Assembly (NCBI GenBank): GCA_036874045.1 | Contig: CM072336.1 | Coordinates: forward strand, 20,907,501 to 20,971,500 | DNA length: 64,000 bases | Direction: 5' to 3' | Source of the DNA: Cymodocea nodosa | Lineage: Eukaryota; Streptophyta; Magnoliopsida; Alismatales; Cymodoceaceae | In this document: positions 33,543-44,767 of the stretch, piece by piece | How the letters are laid out: every line of letters starts with the position of its first letter | Numbering within the stretch: the first letter of the stretch is position 1 | Notes under the pieces: generated by a model | What the model was told of the DNA's origin: nothing | The model's database searches: none | What the model saw: only the letters and a program-made list of their open reading frames with translations | Made by a program: the position numbers and the translations under genes

Positions 33543-34830
33543 AGCATGATGAAGACTATTAACACTAAAGCTTTTAAGTCTAGCCCTTTAAGTTTGATGG
33601 GATATAGAGACCCATCAGTTCTTCCCTTGTGCATCATCCTCTTGGTAACTTTGTCCTTAATAGAAAAGGTATCATTGTCAAAATTAATAGATAACAAGTT
33701 AAATGGAGATCTAGAACAATGCAAGACATTATTAAGTTTAAATAAACAAGATCCATTAGTAACAATAGAAGAACCTATATTCTCTATATTCAAACCTTGT
33801 CCATTGCCGACTTGAATAACCTCAGAACCATTATAAGGATTTGAAATCTGTAGATTCCCAGGATCAGAAGTAATATGGTTTGAAGCACTTGTATCAGCAT
33901 ACCAAACAACATTATCAGATGTACTTTTTGATCCTTGTTTAGCAATCATGGCAGTAAGCTTTTCTAGGGGTTGTTTGCCTATATATGAAAGATTCAAACG
34001 ATTAAAACTATTTAAGTCAACATGTCCAGCTTTGCTAAATATTTGGCAAATAGGACGATTATTCTGGTTTTTCTCTCCTTTGCCACCAGAAAAATTATTC
34101 TGACCACCTCTTCTTCCTCTATTATTATACCTACTTCCACATCCATGGTTACCATTCCTCCCTCTCAAACTTTGGGCAACAAATGCCATGGCAATTTCAT
34201 GTTCAATAATTTTGTCATTTTTGTTATTTTCTTCACATATAAGTAGGAATTCCAATTCAAACAGTGTAATAGGAACTCCGCGTGTATGAATTGAGGCACA
34301 AAAAATTTCATAGGATGAAGGCAAATTATTAAGAATATAGGTTTGCAATTCTTCATCACTAATTCTAGTTCCATAGGATAGAAGTTGGTCGTTAGTAATC
34401 TTGAATTCTTTTAAATAATTTTGCATGTTCTTGTCATTCTTTTTAACATGCAAAAGCCATTTTCTCAAAGAAAGCCCGTGATTCTTCATGCCTAAACCAA
34501 AACATTTATACAAACATTCTCAAGCCTCACGAGTAGAGGAAGTACCAACAACATATGGTAAAATAGGCAATGATAATGTCGCGTTAATCCAAGTGAGTAC
34601 AGTTTGGTCCCTTTCAAACCATTCAAGATAGTTTGGGGAATCCTTGCTAGGAGCACGGCAAGAACCATCAACATGCACCATTAGTTGATGACTATACGAA
34701 ATGGCTTGAACAAAGTGTTCCAAAGAAAGTAGTATGTTTCATCTAGTTTAACAGGAATAAGACTAGAAATATTTACCACAGCAACTGGTGGCAACGAAGT
34801 TATCTGACCTTAGTTATTCGAAGAAGTCAT
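33539..34830 (-). pseudogene. Element F: gag and protease
   Basis: Gag starts at the ATG at 34,830 (MTSSNN, followed by a stop). A 324-residue open stretch (34,513-33,539) has a UBN2-type gag domain, a Gly/Arg/Asn-rich region, a degenerate zinc knuckle (CQIFSKAGH, first Cys pair lost) and a protease with WYADTSASNHIT, the copia DTGAS-type motif. The tail DGSLYPIKL is the usual lead into the pre-integrase finger. A lineage near Ale/Retrofit is my guess from motif style. Confidence 0.85.
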
Positions 34831-35038
34831 GGTTATCAAAAAAAGGAGCTAAAGGTAGAAAGAAACTACCAAAAGATCTGGAACGCTTAAGATCTGACGA
34901 CTTGGATACGACATGAACGATCATAGTGAAGCACCAATAGACCACAAACCCTTGACAATAATGCCAATCCACTACGCAGGAGATCACAACGATGCAAGAA
35001 TAAGTTGATGATTGAAGCTCGTCGTGACCATGAAATCA

Positions 35039-35049
35039 CTCTGATACCA
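35039..35049 (-). other. Element F primer binding site (initiator tRNA-Met)
   Basis: Plus-strand CTCTGATACCA gives TGGTATCAGAG on the element's strand, an exact match to the first 11 bases of the usual initiator-Met-tRNA complement. It lies about 200 bp upstream of the gag ATG. Confidence 0.88.
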
Positions 35050-35279
35050 CATTAAAAATTGCAAATTCTCAGTCAATGATTACCAAAGAGGAGATGATGG
35101 TGACGATAGAAAAAGGAGGAGAAAATTCTAGCGGGAATGGGTGGCGATACGTCTCTCCCTTTTTATGATATTATTTATAGAAGAACTATTATACTGGAAA
35201 AAGGTGGTTACTTAAAAACAACCAAAACAATAAACTGTAATCACAGTTATTTACATTTTAAAGAAAATTAAAAAATACA
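35050..35279 (-). repeat. Element F 5' LTR, probable, short
   Basis: On the minus strand a candidate start TGTATTTTTT and a TATA-like TATAAATAATA lie ahead of a Ser/Arg-rich leader that reaches the primer binding site, giving about 230 bp. The inner end does not read CA and the outer edge is not confirmed by a second copy, because the 3' LTR is outside the window. Confidence 0.4.
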
Positions 35280-36111
35280 TTAATGTTAGAGAATAAAATG
35301 GAATCATCTTGATTCTTTTCAATGTCGACGGCATTCCCAGTGACTTCGAAAAAATGGTATCGTTTTATTTTTAAATAGGAATGCCACCACTTCTGTCAGG
35401 AAGAGAGTAGCTGATTTAAATATATACCCCAATTTCTTAATGGAAGCATGTCCTGATTTGAAAAGATTGCTGATTTGAGCTGTTAAGCTTGTCCAGTTTT
35501 TAAATTATATGTAGTCCCTGCAGTCCTCGTCAAACTAGGGAAGGTATATACAATGATTTCTATAGTGCAGCAATTCACAGGGTGGTCTCCCTGAAATATA
35601 AAACTCTTTAATTACCTTCATGTGCGAGATCTTTTTGGAACGCTAGAGTTGTTGCAACCGATGTACTTTATTTCTCAATCTGCTATTCCGTTTTTGGGAT
35701 TTGCTTTGTCAATTTTCTGTTTCTCAACTCTTGCAGGTCGAAAATCCATGGCCATGTTGATGGTCCATTTTTGCAGCTAGTAGATGTACTACTGACTTAT
35801 CTAACATATTTGTCACATTTCTGTTTAGTCAGTAATTTCTTGTGGCATGGTTTACCGCTTTACATTATCTATTCTTGCGTTCATCTATTTTTTTTACTTA
35901 TTCAGGATGTAAAATCATTTATGATATTGATTTTTTTTCTTAATTCTCTTCATTAATTCTTATGTTATATATTCTTTGAAACTTATAAACATTAAGTATT
36001 TTAGCTTGAGCCCCACACTTGAAGTCTAAATACACAATATAATGTCTCCTTATCTCAATCAAGTCACATTTCATCACCACAGATAACAATTTCAAATATG
36101 TTAATATCTAT

Positions 36112-36114
<3 letters not shown>

Positions 36115-36142
<28 letters not shown>
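36115..36142. repeat. (AT)14 microsatellite
   Basis: Uninterrupted AT dinucleotides. Confidence 0.95.
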
Positions 36143-36148
<6 letters not shown>

Positions 36149-36785
36149 ATTTTTTCTAATCTAACTGTAGAGACTTAACATTGCATTTAACAATCTGATA
36201 GTTATTCCACCAACAATGCAAGCTCCTAACAATGAGGTAATTGTGATTTCTTCTATGTATTTAATGTAAAATTACAAATGGAATAATAATGGTAACAAAA
36301 GGAATATTGTCAAGTGAAGGTTCAAATAAGAACTTGTAGAGATGTCTAGTGTGAAGTACTTATCAAAGTTGGTATAAATAATAATGCTTCTTTATTGAGA
36401 CCATATGAAAGAACAACTAAAATTGGAAATGCAGTTGGAAGTAATACATGTCCTCATTCTTAGGTAACTATTTATATTATTTCTATAGTTGATCATTTAA
36501 TATTTAAGAATTTTGTATGAGTTTTAGGCCATTCTTTTTTTAGTTTCATTAATTTTTGCAAAATTTTGGACTCAAGTTGATTGATTTACAAAAGATTATT
36601 ACATGACTGATTTATGTTTAATTTTTGAATTGAAGTGGAAACTAGTGTGAAACATTCTTGACTAAAGATATTAAGAGTTTTAATTATGCGATAAAAATGC
36701 CTCCAAACTAAAAGGAAAATGTTAGAAGACATTTATTTATTCAATTGTGTTTTATGGCATAGAGTCCTAGGGTTGTTAAACGTGT

Positions 36786-37058
36786 AGTTGGTACGTAATT
36801 TGGTTCAAATAGAATGGAACTACATTAGTTAGGAAAAATGTGAAAAAATTGTAGATCACCATCTTGTTCAAAGAATGCTTTTGTTAAATACTAAGAAAAG
36901 TGCTGGAATGTTAGTGACATGTAAAACATGTAGTTGATACGTATCGAACAATTGGAATTCATTTCAAATAGAATGGAATAACATTAAATAGGTAAAATGT
37001 GAAAAAATTGTAGATCATTTAGTTCAAAGAATGCTTATGTTAAATAGTAAGAAAGGAT
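36786..37058. repeat. Imperfect tandem duplication, period about 145 bp
   Basis: 36,786-36,900 and 36,931-37,058 both begin GTAGTTG(G/A)TACGTA and share TTCAAATAGAATGGAA and AAAATTGTAGATCA, then TTCAAAGAATGCTT. Confidence 0.8.
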
Positions 37059-37320
37059 TGATTAATAAATCTAAGTGCTATTAAAAGTGGTAGGTCAAGA
37101 AAGATCAAATGTTATATGGTTAGAATCAGTGGCAAGATTTGAAATTATGTAATCTAATAGAGAATATTGTGTTGGATAGAAATAAATTGGGAAAATATAA
37201 ATTTATACTATTGATCCAACATATTAGAATCAAAGCATTGATCATTATTGGAATCAAAAAAGCATTGATTATTGTTGTTGTTAGATATTGTTACATATAT
37301 TTTATATTTTTGGACATGGA

Positions 37321-39037
37321 TGTAGGAAAGGTTTATACTTAAGGGGGTGACTTAAGTATGTCATAAATTTTCTTATTTTTCGGTTCCTTTTTAAATCTAG
37401 TTAATGTGAAAATAAAACAAAGATTAAATTACACAGACAATTTATAGTAGTTCCCTTCAACTAGAGTACGTCCACTTCTTGAGTCTTTACTCAAGAATTC
37501 ACTATTCTCAAGAGTTTTTGGTTCACTTAAAACTCTGTGTACTACAACTTTATTCAAAGCAAATCAACTTGACAAGGCACTGATCTTTCGTCAAGTTCTT
37601 TTTTTAACTGTTTGAACCCTTGCACAATTACTATGCTAACTATACGAACTCTTGTATAGTTATCTACATAACTTTATGAACTCCCGTAAAGTTACTCAAA
37701 ACTTTTTTGAAAGAACACCTTTCAGAGTTTCCTCCACAACACCCTTTGTGAATAGGTTCACTTTTTCAATTTACGATGTAATGTAAAGAGGAATTAATCA
37801 TGAAAGTATAAACATAATAAAAATTTTCCTCTTGTAGATACAACAATCTTTAAATCTTTAGGAAATAACTTTGTTGCCATGGAGTTCTTTTGAATGACTT
37901 TCAACTCTCGTTCTCCAAGTATCTTTAAGACTTCTAAGAATTTTCTCTCTAGAGTTACTACCGAAAGGAACTCACTTCTAACTTTAATTTTACTTAATTT
38001 ATATTACATAAAGAACTCTAATTGATTACAAACGATCCTACATACATGTTTCTTCTTTTCCAAATTTCCTACAACTGCTCACTACGTGAATAGTAGAAAA
38101 ATAACTAGCTCATAGAGTTAGTATAACTCAACGGACTTACTTCATTGACTTAACTGTAACCCAACGAACTTACCTCATTGAGTTAACTATAACTCAATGG
38201 ACTTACTTTATTAAGTTAAGTTTTATTCAACGAACTCATTTAGTTCTAGACTTTTTCGAACCACAATATTTAATCTTGACTTTATCAAATTTATCTCTGA
38301 TTGTCATCTATAAATATTTGACTGAGTCTTTAAAAATATGGTAGAACGTGTGTGAATACGTGTGTGACACATGTCATTTGCAAAATAAATAATCCTTCAA
38401 CAAACTTTGATTAAATATATAAAAATATAACAGTTAAATAAATTCATCAAAGTAATAACATTACGACCCTTCATAAAGTTATACTCATAACTTTATGAGC
38501 TTATACATGGTAGAATATGACGAACATTTATAAACTTATCCTCATAACTTTATGAACTCTTACAAGCTGACACATGTAAAACACAATTGTTTATCTTTGA
38601 CAAACTACGTATACTAGACTTATAACTTTACGAACCCTTTAAGAGATAATCTTATGGAGGTCCGTCAAGTTATTCTTATAACTTTATGGATTATATATCA
38701 TAAGTTTACGAAGATCTATAAAGTTAAACTTAGAACTTTACGAGTTAAAGATTCATAACTTATATATGTAACTTCATATCTTTATGAATGTCCGTAAAGT
38801 TATAAGAATAATTTTACGAGTCTCTGTAAAATTATATACTTAGAGAAATTCTAGAATTATAAACCAGTATTATGAATTAGATAAATTTACGATTGTCCAT
38901 AAAATTAACTATATAACTTTACGATAGTTCGTAAACTTATGGATTGGATAATATTTTGAAGTTCATCATTACATAATATCATTTTGTTAATCATCAAAAT
39001 ATAAATATATTAATAGATAAGAGCATTATCCCTAACA
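37321..39037 (-). mobile_element. Solo LTR H (about 1,717 bp), Sirevirus-like
   Basis: Plus-strand ends are TGTAGGAAAGG and CCCTAACA. The left end resembles that of element B's LTR (TGTAGGATCG followed by a GGGGGTGA run), which sets the orientation as minus. The body has repeated ATAACTTTA(C/T)GA and GTAAAGTTAT words forming inverted pairs, plus AACTCAACGGACTTACTT. The flanks ATGGA and ATGAT do not form a clean 5-bp duplication, so the edges or the target may have mutated. Confidence 0.65.
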
Positions 39038-40289
39038 ATGATTTTTTACAGATTTGAAATTAGTAAAATTAGAAAAGATGAATTTTCACAATTTATTAGT
39101 GTTTTCCTTTACATACTTCCTTATTAAATCAACTATAACGTAATGCAGATAATGACTTGAATTGTTATTGTTGTTGCTGGTATATTATACCTTAGATTAA
39201 GTAATTATATAATAAATTTAAAAGGTAAAAATAATAAAACGAGAAACTTTTCCAAATTTTATTTGTCCTTATAAGTTAGCATAACATTGTAAGATTTGAA
39301 TTTAATTTTGGTATCAATCATGCAAGATCTTAACATCATTATTATCAAATAATATTCTTGAAAATTTTGAAGCTGGCAAGTCAGTACAAATTTAGGTATT
39401 TTCTATAAGTTTACTTCGGCATGTCAGATTCTTTTAGAATATTGCTTTATATAAGATTCTCTAGGATTCATGTACATATTGGTTTGCAGACATTTTTAAG
39501 TTGCTTGTCATCGTATTGTCAACGTTCCTCCTTTACCTTGCATGTATAAGACTGGTTGCGTGGGTGATACTTTTGTAAAAAGATCTATAAAATGTCTATG
39601 TATGCATTTTTAAAGAAAACAGAATTAGTAAGTTTAGGTGAAACTAAAAGTGATAGTGGAAGATCAAAAATTTCTTGGCTAAAAAGCATGTAAAGATTAA
39701 AAATTACATAATCTAATAGAAAATCTAGTGATATATAGAAATAGATTTTGCTGATCTCACCAGTACGTACGATTAAGCATTGATTGATTAATTGTTGTTT
39801 TTGTTAATTTAGCTTTAGTAATGGTTACATAAATGATTGAATAATGATTATACTACAACATTGATCAATCAATCATTCTTGTATTTTAAATCATTTTAAT
39901 TTTAAATCAAACATCAAATCTTTTGACTATGGTTTTCAAATATTTTTCCTTTCTAATGTTGTGCATTTAATATTTCTATAATTGTCTAATTATGAATTCT
40001 CTTTCTTATTTATGTAGGTGGAAATCCCTAGCTAATAGAAGGAATATTCAAAGAAGATTTTTGCTTTGGAAAATTAAAGGAAGATGAATTTTTGCTTTGA
40101 GAAATTGAAGCAATAGGATTTTGGCTTTAGAAAATTAGACTCATAATCTCTTTATATTTTGCATGTAAAAAACATTTTGGAATTTCTCCTTTGTTATATG
40201 TAAGAATATTTTGATTATAAATACTTTTTATATGATGAATATAATTTATTTATCATTAGACATTTTCTATATATTTCTATTTTTTATGT
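39038..40289. other. Intergenic stretch, no gene recognised
   Basis: AT-rich. Contains a short three-fold repeat at about 40,050-40,135 (GATTTTTGCTTTGGAAAATT-like units) and a segment (39,645-39,805) related to 37,085-37,275. No reading frame resembles a known family. Confidence 0.5.
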
Positions 40290-40680
40290 TAGCATTGTCA
40301 CTAAATTCATATATTTTGTGACAGGCAATGACTATGATAAAAAATACGTTTTTAGTGACAATTGAATTGTCACTACATCTTAATCTTTTGTTACACTCAA
40401 AAACTATTACGAAAGAATGATAAGAAGTGACAGTTTAACAACTATCATAATAAATGTCTTTTATGATGGTTGAAAAAAACTGTCATAATAGTTCCGCTAT
40501 AGTTACTATGAAAGTATTTGTTGTGACAAACGTAAAACTATCATAATAAACAGCTCGATTATGAATTGTTTTATCTGATAGGTCTTATAATAAACTGACA
40601 TAAAAGTCTATTATGATAATTTTATCTGACTAATATGACAGTTTTGTTTGTCACTAAATAAGAAAATTGGTATGTCATAT
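40290..40680. repeat. Cluster of inverted TGACAG/CTGTCA and ATCATAATAAA words
   Basis: About a dozen short direct and inverted copies of GTGACA, TGTCACTA, CTATCATAATAAA and TTATGAT(A/G). This resembles the subterminal regulatory repeats of plant CACTA or other TIR DNA transposons. No terminal CACTA pair or transposase was located. Confidence 0.45.
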
Positions 40681-42943
40681 CAAGTAATGATTTTTGAAGT
40701 TGAAGTAAATGTTAATGATGATGTGGAATAATGTTTAAACTTTGATGTTATATTAGTGTTAGTTTTTATTAGTTATTTTGATGTACATATCAGGTTGAAC
40801 TGCCAGTCATGTTATCTTCAACTTTTTCCCACATATTTGACCTATCAAATCTTCCAAACTATTTAGCGTTTAGATTCTCAACCATAAGATTGCCAACCAT
40901 AATCTCACAACCATAATTCATGTTTTTTGTTGTATTTGTATGTGTTTATTATACTTTGCTGAAAATTTTGAATATTTTGAGTCTTTGTTGTCTTGTCTAT
41001 GGATTTTAGTGATCTTATAAATTCATTTACCTTTGAAGTAATTTTCTCTTCATATTGGCACTATATAGATCTTTGTTTCAAAAATTTATATTGCTGTTAA
41101 TAAGTGGTAGAGAATAAAATAATAATACATTATTGTAATCAAGGCTATTAAGGTCCCAAGGCGTCCAAGCAACAGCCTTGGATGTTAATATATATTTATT
41201 TTTAAAAAATGTGTTTATGTATAGTTATTTATATATTTGTATGTATATTAATAATTAAAAATACATAAATAAAATGTAAACTAGCTTATAAAAATGTGTA
41301 AACAACAAACATAACAATATTACGTTTAAAAGTTACAAGTTATAAATTAACTTGCGATAAAAGTCATTACATAAGAATGAAATAAGATGCATAAAGTTGA
41401 AATGTTGCTCAAATAAAATGATATTTAATATAAAATATTAGAAAATACCTAACATGGTATTAGATCTTTCTTGGAACTCTAATTAGATATAAGAAAGATC
41501 TGGTTATGTCCTACAAGGTGTTGGGCATATGTAGGCATTGCCAAGAAAATGTTTGATGATTAGGTAGTGCATAAGTTCAAAGATTGACAACCTCAATGTT
41601 GTAAATTTGCTAGGCAAATGAAGGTTGACGCAAAATCCGTTATATGGTACTTTTTTAATTACACATTTAAAATGTTTTTATTCGATAAATTTACATTTTT
41701 ACTTATAAAAAAAATCTTACCAGAACACAAATAAAAAATGATAGGGAGAAGGTGTGGTTGATATTTCTCTAGACGGAAAAGAAAAATGACACATTTGATG
41801 GTCACGTTTATAAAACTTCTAGCTGAACACAAATAATATTGACATGCTTTGCTTAAGTAAAGAAAAAAGTTAACTTCTCGCATGTAAATTTTCAATATCT
41901 TATTTAAAAAAAGAACATCTAGATTATTAAAAACAAACTTTTGGAATGGCAACATCTGATTTTAAGCAAGCATCTGTATTTGTAAAAATAGACATTTAGC
42001 TAAAAGAATATCTGGATTTTAAAAAAAATTGATCCGAGATGTATTTAGTATCGCCCCAATCGTAACATCTCATGCTAATTGTGGTGGAAATGACCATATA
42101 GATTTATTTATTTGATGATTATTGTAAATGAAAAAATGTCACATAATGTAGTCCATCTCATTTCAAGTGAAAAAAATTAGATATACCATGTTTATCTTTA
42201 AGCTAATGATGGTTTTTTTAATGCTGTATGAAAAAAGTACGATAATTTCATTGCGAAATAGTTTCACGATTATATATTACTTATTTGTTTTATGTATGTG
42301 GATATGTAGACACATTTCAAAATATGTTAGAGAAATGAAAGAGTTCATTAAGTTTGCTAAGATCCATAGAATTACTAATAGAATGATAAAGTATCCATAC
42401 TTCAAATATATTAATGTACTTTAACAAGAAGTTAAAGTAATACGAAAACACTTACTATGGAATGATATTTTTCAAAAATATATAAATTAGAGATATCATG
42501 GGAAAGTTGTATCTCCACAAACAAGCAATATAATACATCATCGTCGTGACAGTATTAGTGAATGAGGTGATGAAGCTTATGATGGTTTGTCTAAAATGTT
42601 TAGAGATATACGTGGCATGTTTTTATAATAAAGGATTTTAACAAAGGGAAGAAATTGACAGAAATGAAGATAACTATGTTAAGTGCTTTTATAATAACTT
42701 GGATGATGTCAGTTAAGATTATATCCTAGTTTTGAGAAGTATACTGTTTGAAAATTGGATGATAAGGAGGAGGATGGATGAGAGACATTGTTGTGATAAG
42801 GCAATCGACCACCAATCAACTAACGAAATGGCAGGAATAATGATAGCTATTATTGGAAGCCATTTAATGGTTTCCAATGTGTTACAATATTTCCAATATG
42901 CTCCCTTTAGGAGGCATTAGCAGGAATGACGATATTCATTTTG
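40681..42943. other. Intergenic stretch, no gene recognised
   Basis: AT-rich with only short, unconvincing open readings (for example 42,167-42,424 plus and 41,659-41,955 minus). I see no family match, RNA gene or clear repeat edge here. Confidence 0.5.
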
Positions 42944-43545
42944 GAGCGAAGTTGCTAAAAACGTGAAGCAGGTAAAGGCTTGGTTAATGCATCAATTGGT
43001 TGATAGATGCCAGTAATGAAAGCTACCAGAAGTTTGCCTTGTTGTATAAGTTCACGCATAAAATAGAAATCCATATCAATATGCTTTGATCGTGAATGAA
43101 GACCTGGATTAACAAAAAGATATGTGGCTCCAATATTGTCACAACAAATAAACAGAGGAAGCCATGGCGGAAAACCAAGTTTTATGAGTAGAGAACGCAC
43201 CCAAAGAACCTCAGAAGTAGTGTCGGCGACTACCTTGTATTCAGCATTAGTGGTGGATTGGGAGATAGAACTTTTATCTTTTTGAAGACCAAGAGATAAG
43301 ATTGTTGCCCAAGTAGACTAAGTAGCCACCAATCGAACACTGATCAACATAAGTTAAACCCCAATTGGCATTGCAGAAGATAGAGACCCGAGTACAATCA
43401 AAAATAGAATAAGACATGGTAGCATCAATGGTACCATTGAGATAACGAAGTATGCATTTGACAACAAGCCAATGCACATCGATCAGAGCATGAAGGAACT
43501 GGCACGCTTTATTAGCAATGAATGTGATATTAGGTGAAAACAAAT
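42944..43545 (-). pseudogene. Copia fragment: end of reverse transcriptase and RNase H
   Basis: Minus-strand pieces read ANKACQFLHALIDVHWL and CILRYLNGT (reverse transcriptase end), then GGYLVYLGNNLISWSSKR, CDNIGATYL, HSRSKHIDMDFYFMRE and DALTKPLPASRF (RNase H). A stop and a frameshift lie between 43,200 and 43,320. No LTR or other part is attached; it abuts a plus-strand LINE at 43,546. Confidence 0.85.
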
Positions 43546-44767
43546 TGAGAACTTCTCAATTATTATTCATGGAACTCTCACTCCTTTCTTCACGACTTCT
43601 TGTGGCCTTCGGCTAGGTGATCTTTATCTCCTAACATTTTTAACTTTGTCGAAGAGGTATTTAATAGGGAAATCCATCTTGTCAACAACCACTTGGTTGA
43701 CCTTATACCAACAGAATCAATGATATGAAGATCTCTCACCTCCTCTTCACCAATGATGCTTTATTTTTTTGAATGGTAGCAAACGATCCATCCTCCGCCC
43801 GTTGAAGTTTCTAAATATCAGAATTTTTCTAAACAACATATTAATGCTAAGAAGAGTTGCCTTTTTGTAGATGATAAATGGGCTAGGGATAGACAAGACT
43901 CTCTCAAGTAATACATCAATTTTTCTTGTGGCAACCTTCCTTTAAGTATCTAGGGGTCACCATCTTCAAAGGGAGAACTAAAGCTTATTTCTTTGAAGAT
44001 ATTATCACCAAGGTTCAAAACAAGATGGCAAGCTGGAATACTAAAATTCTCAGTCCTAAAGGTAGAATGACCTTAATTAAACATGTGCTAGCCAACATTC
44101 CAATCCATATTCTTAGCTGTTTTGACTACCCCAAATTCATCATATCTTTGACTACATAGAATCTTCTCTCATTTCCTTTAGAGTAATATGGAGAAAAAAA
44201 CTAAGGCCCATTGGGTAAGATGGTCTACCATCTCTAAGCCATTTGAAGAAGGTGGTTTAGGGATCTAGGACATAAATGAAATGATGTTCACATTGCACAT
44301 GAATAGAGCTTGGAAAATGCAAAATGATGAGTCTCTTTGAGCTACGTATATGCAGGCTATGCATTGTTAATCTAGAATATAGATTTGCTAAAGAACTGGT
44401 TAGAATTAGCAATCTCAGGGATACTTAGAAGGTGTGTAAGTTGTTCTCCAAGTGGAGCTATGGTACTAGCAAAATTAGTTTTTAAATTGACGATTAGCTA
44501 CCCCATGGCAACATTGCTAGCAAATTTCATCCTTTGAATAATTTGAAAATGCTATTAGTAAAGGACGTATGACAACCCTCATATACTTCAAGACCTAAAT
44601 TTCGAACCCCAACTAAAACATTAAATTAAGACTATGGTAACTAAAGTCTATCCAATGAGAGATGTTTTCTTATGGGGACTTAGTAATGATGGGACTTTCA
44701 ACCTTTAATCTGCTTGGAATGCTTACAGAAGCAAGTTTCAACATAAACCTTGGGGAAAACATATATT
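43546..44767 (+). pseudogene. LINE (L1-type) reverse transcriptase fragment
   Basis: Plus-strand reading contains a degenerate palm region, FFEW-like and SKRSI segments, then the L1 thumb landmarks FKYLGVTIFKGRTKAYFF, ASWNTKILSPKGRMTLIKHVL and FDYPKFI, then WRKKTKAHW-like, EEGGLG and a zf-RVT-like LWGLSNDGTFN...SAWNAYRSKF. Many stops and frameshifts; an unrelated stretch of about 95 bp interrupts it near 44,570-44,665. 5' truncated, as is usual for LINEs. Confidence 0.85.

Larger units (their letters stand above)
35280..37320. other. Intergenic stretch, no gene recognised
   Basis: AT-rich sequence without coding evidence. It holds an (AT)14 microsatellite at 36,115-36,142 and an imperfect tandem duplication at 36,786-37,058. 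A segment at about 37,085-37,275 resembles 39,645-39,805 beyond solo LTR H. Confidence 0.6.

Noticed and set aside
40290-40680. Definite CACTA transposon
   Set aside because: No CACTA...TAGTG terminal pair, 3-bp target duplication or transposase was found; kept as a repeat cluster.
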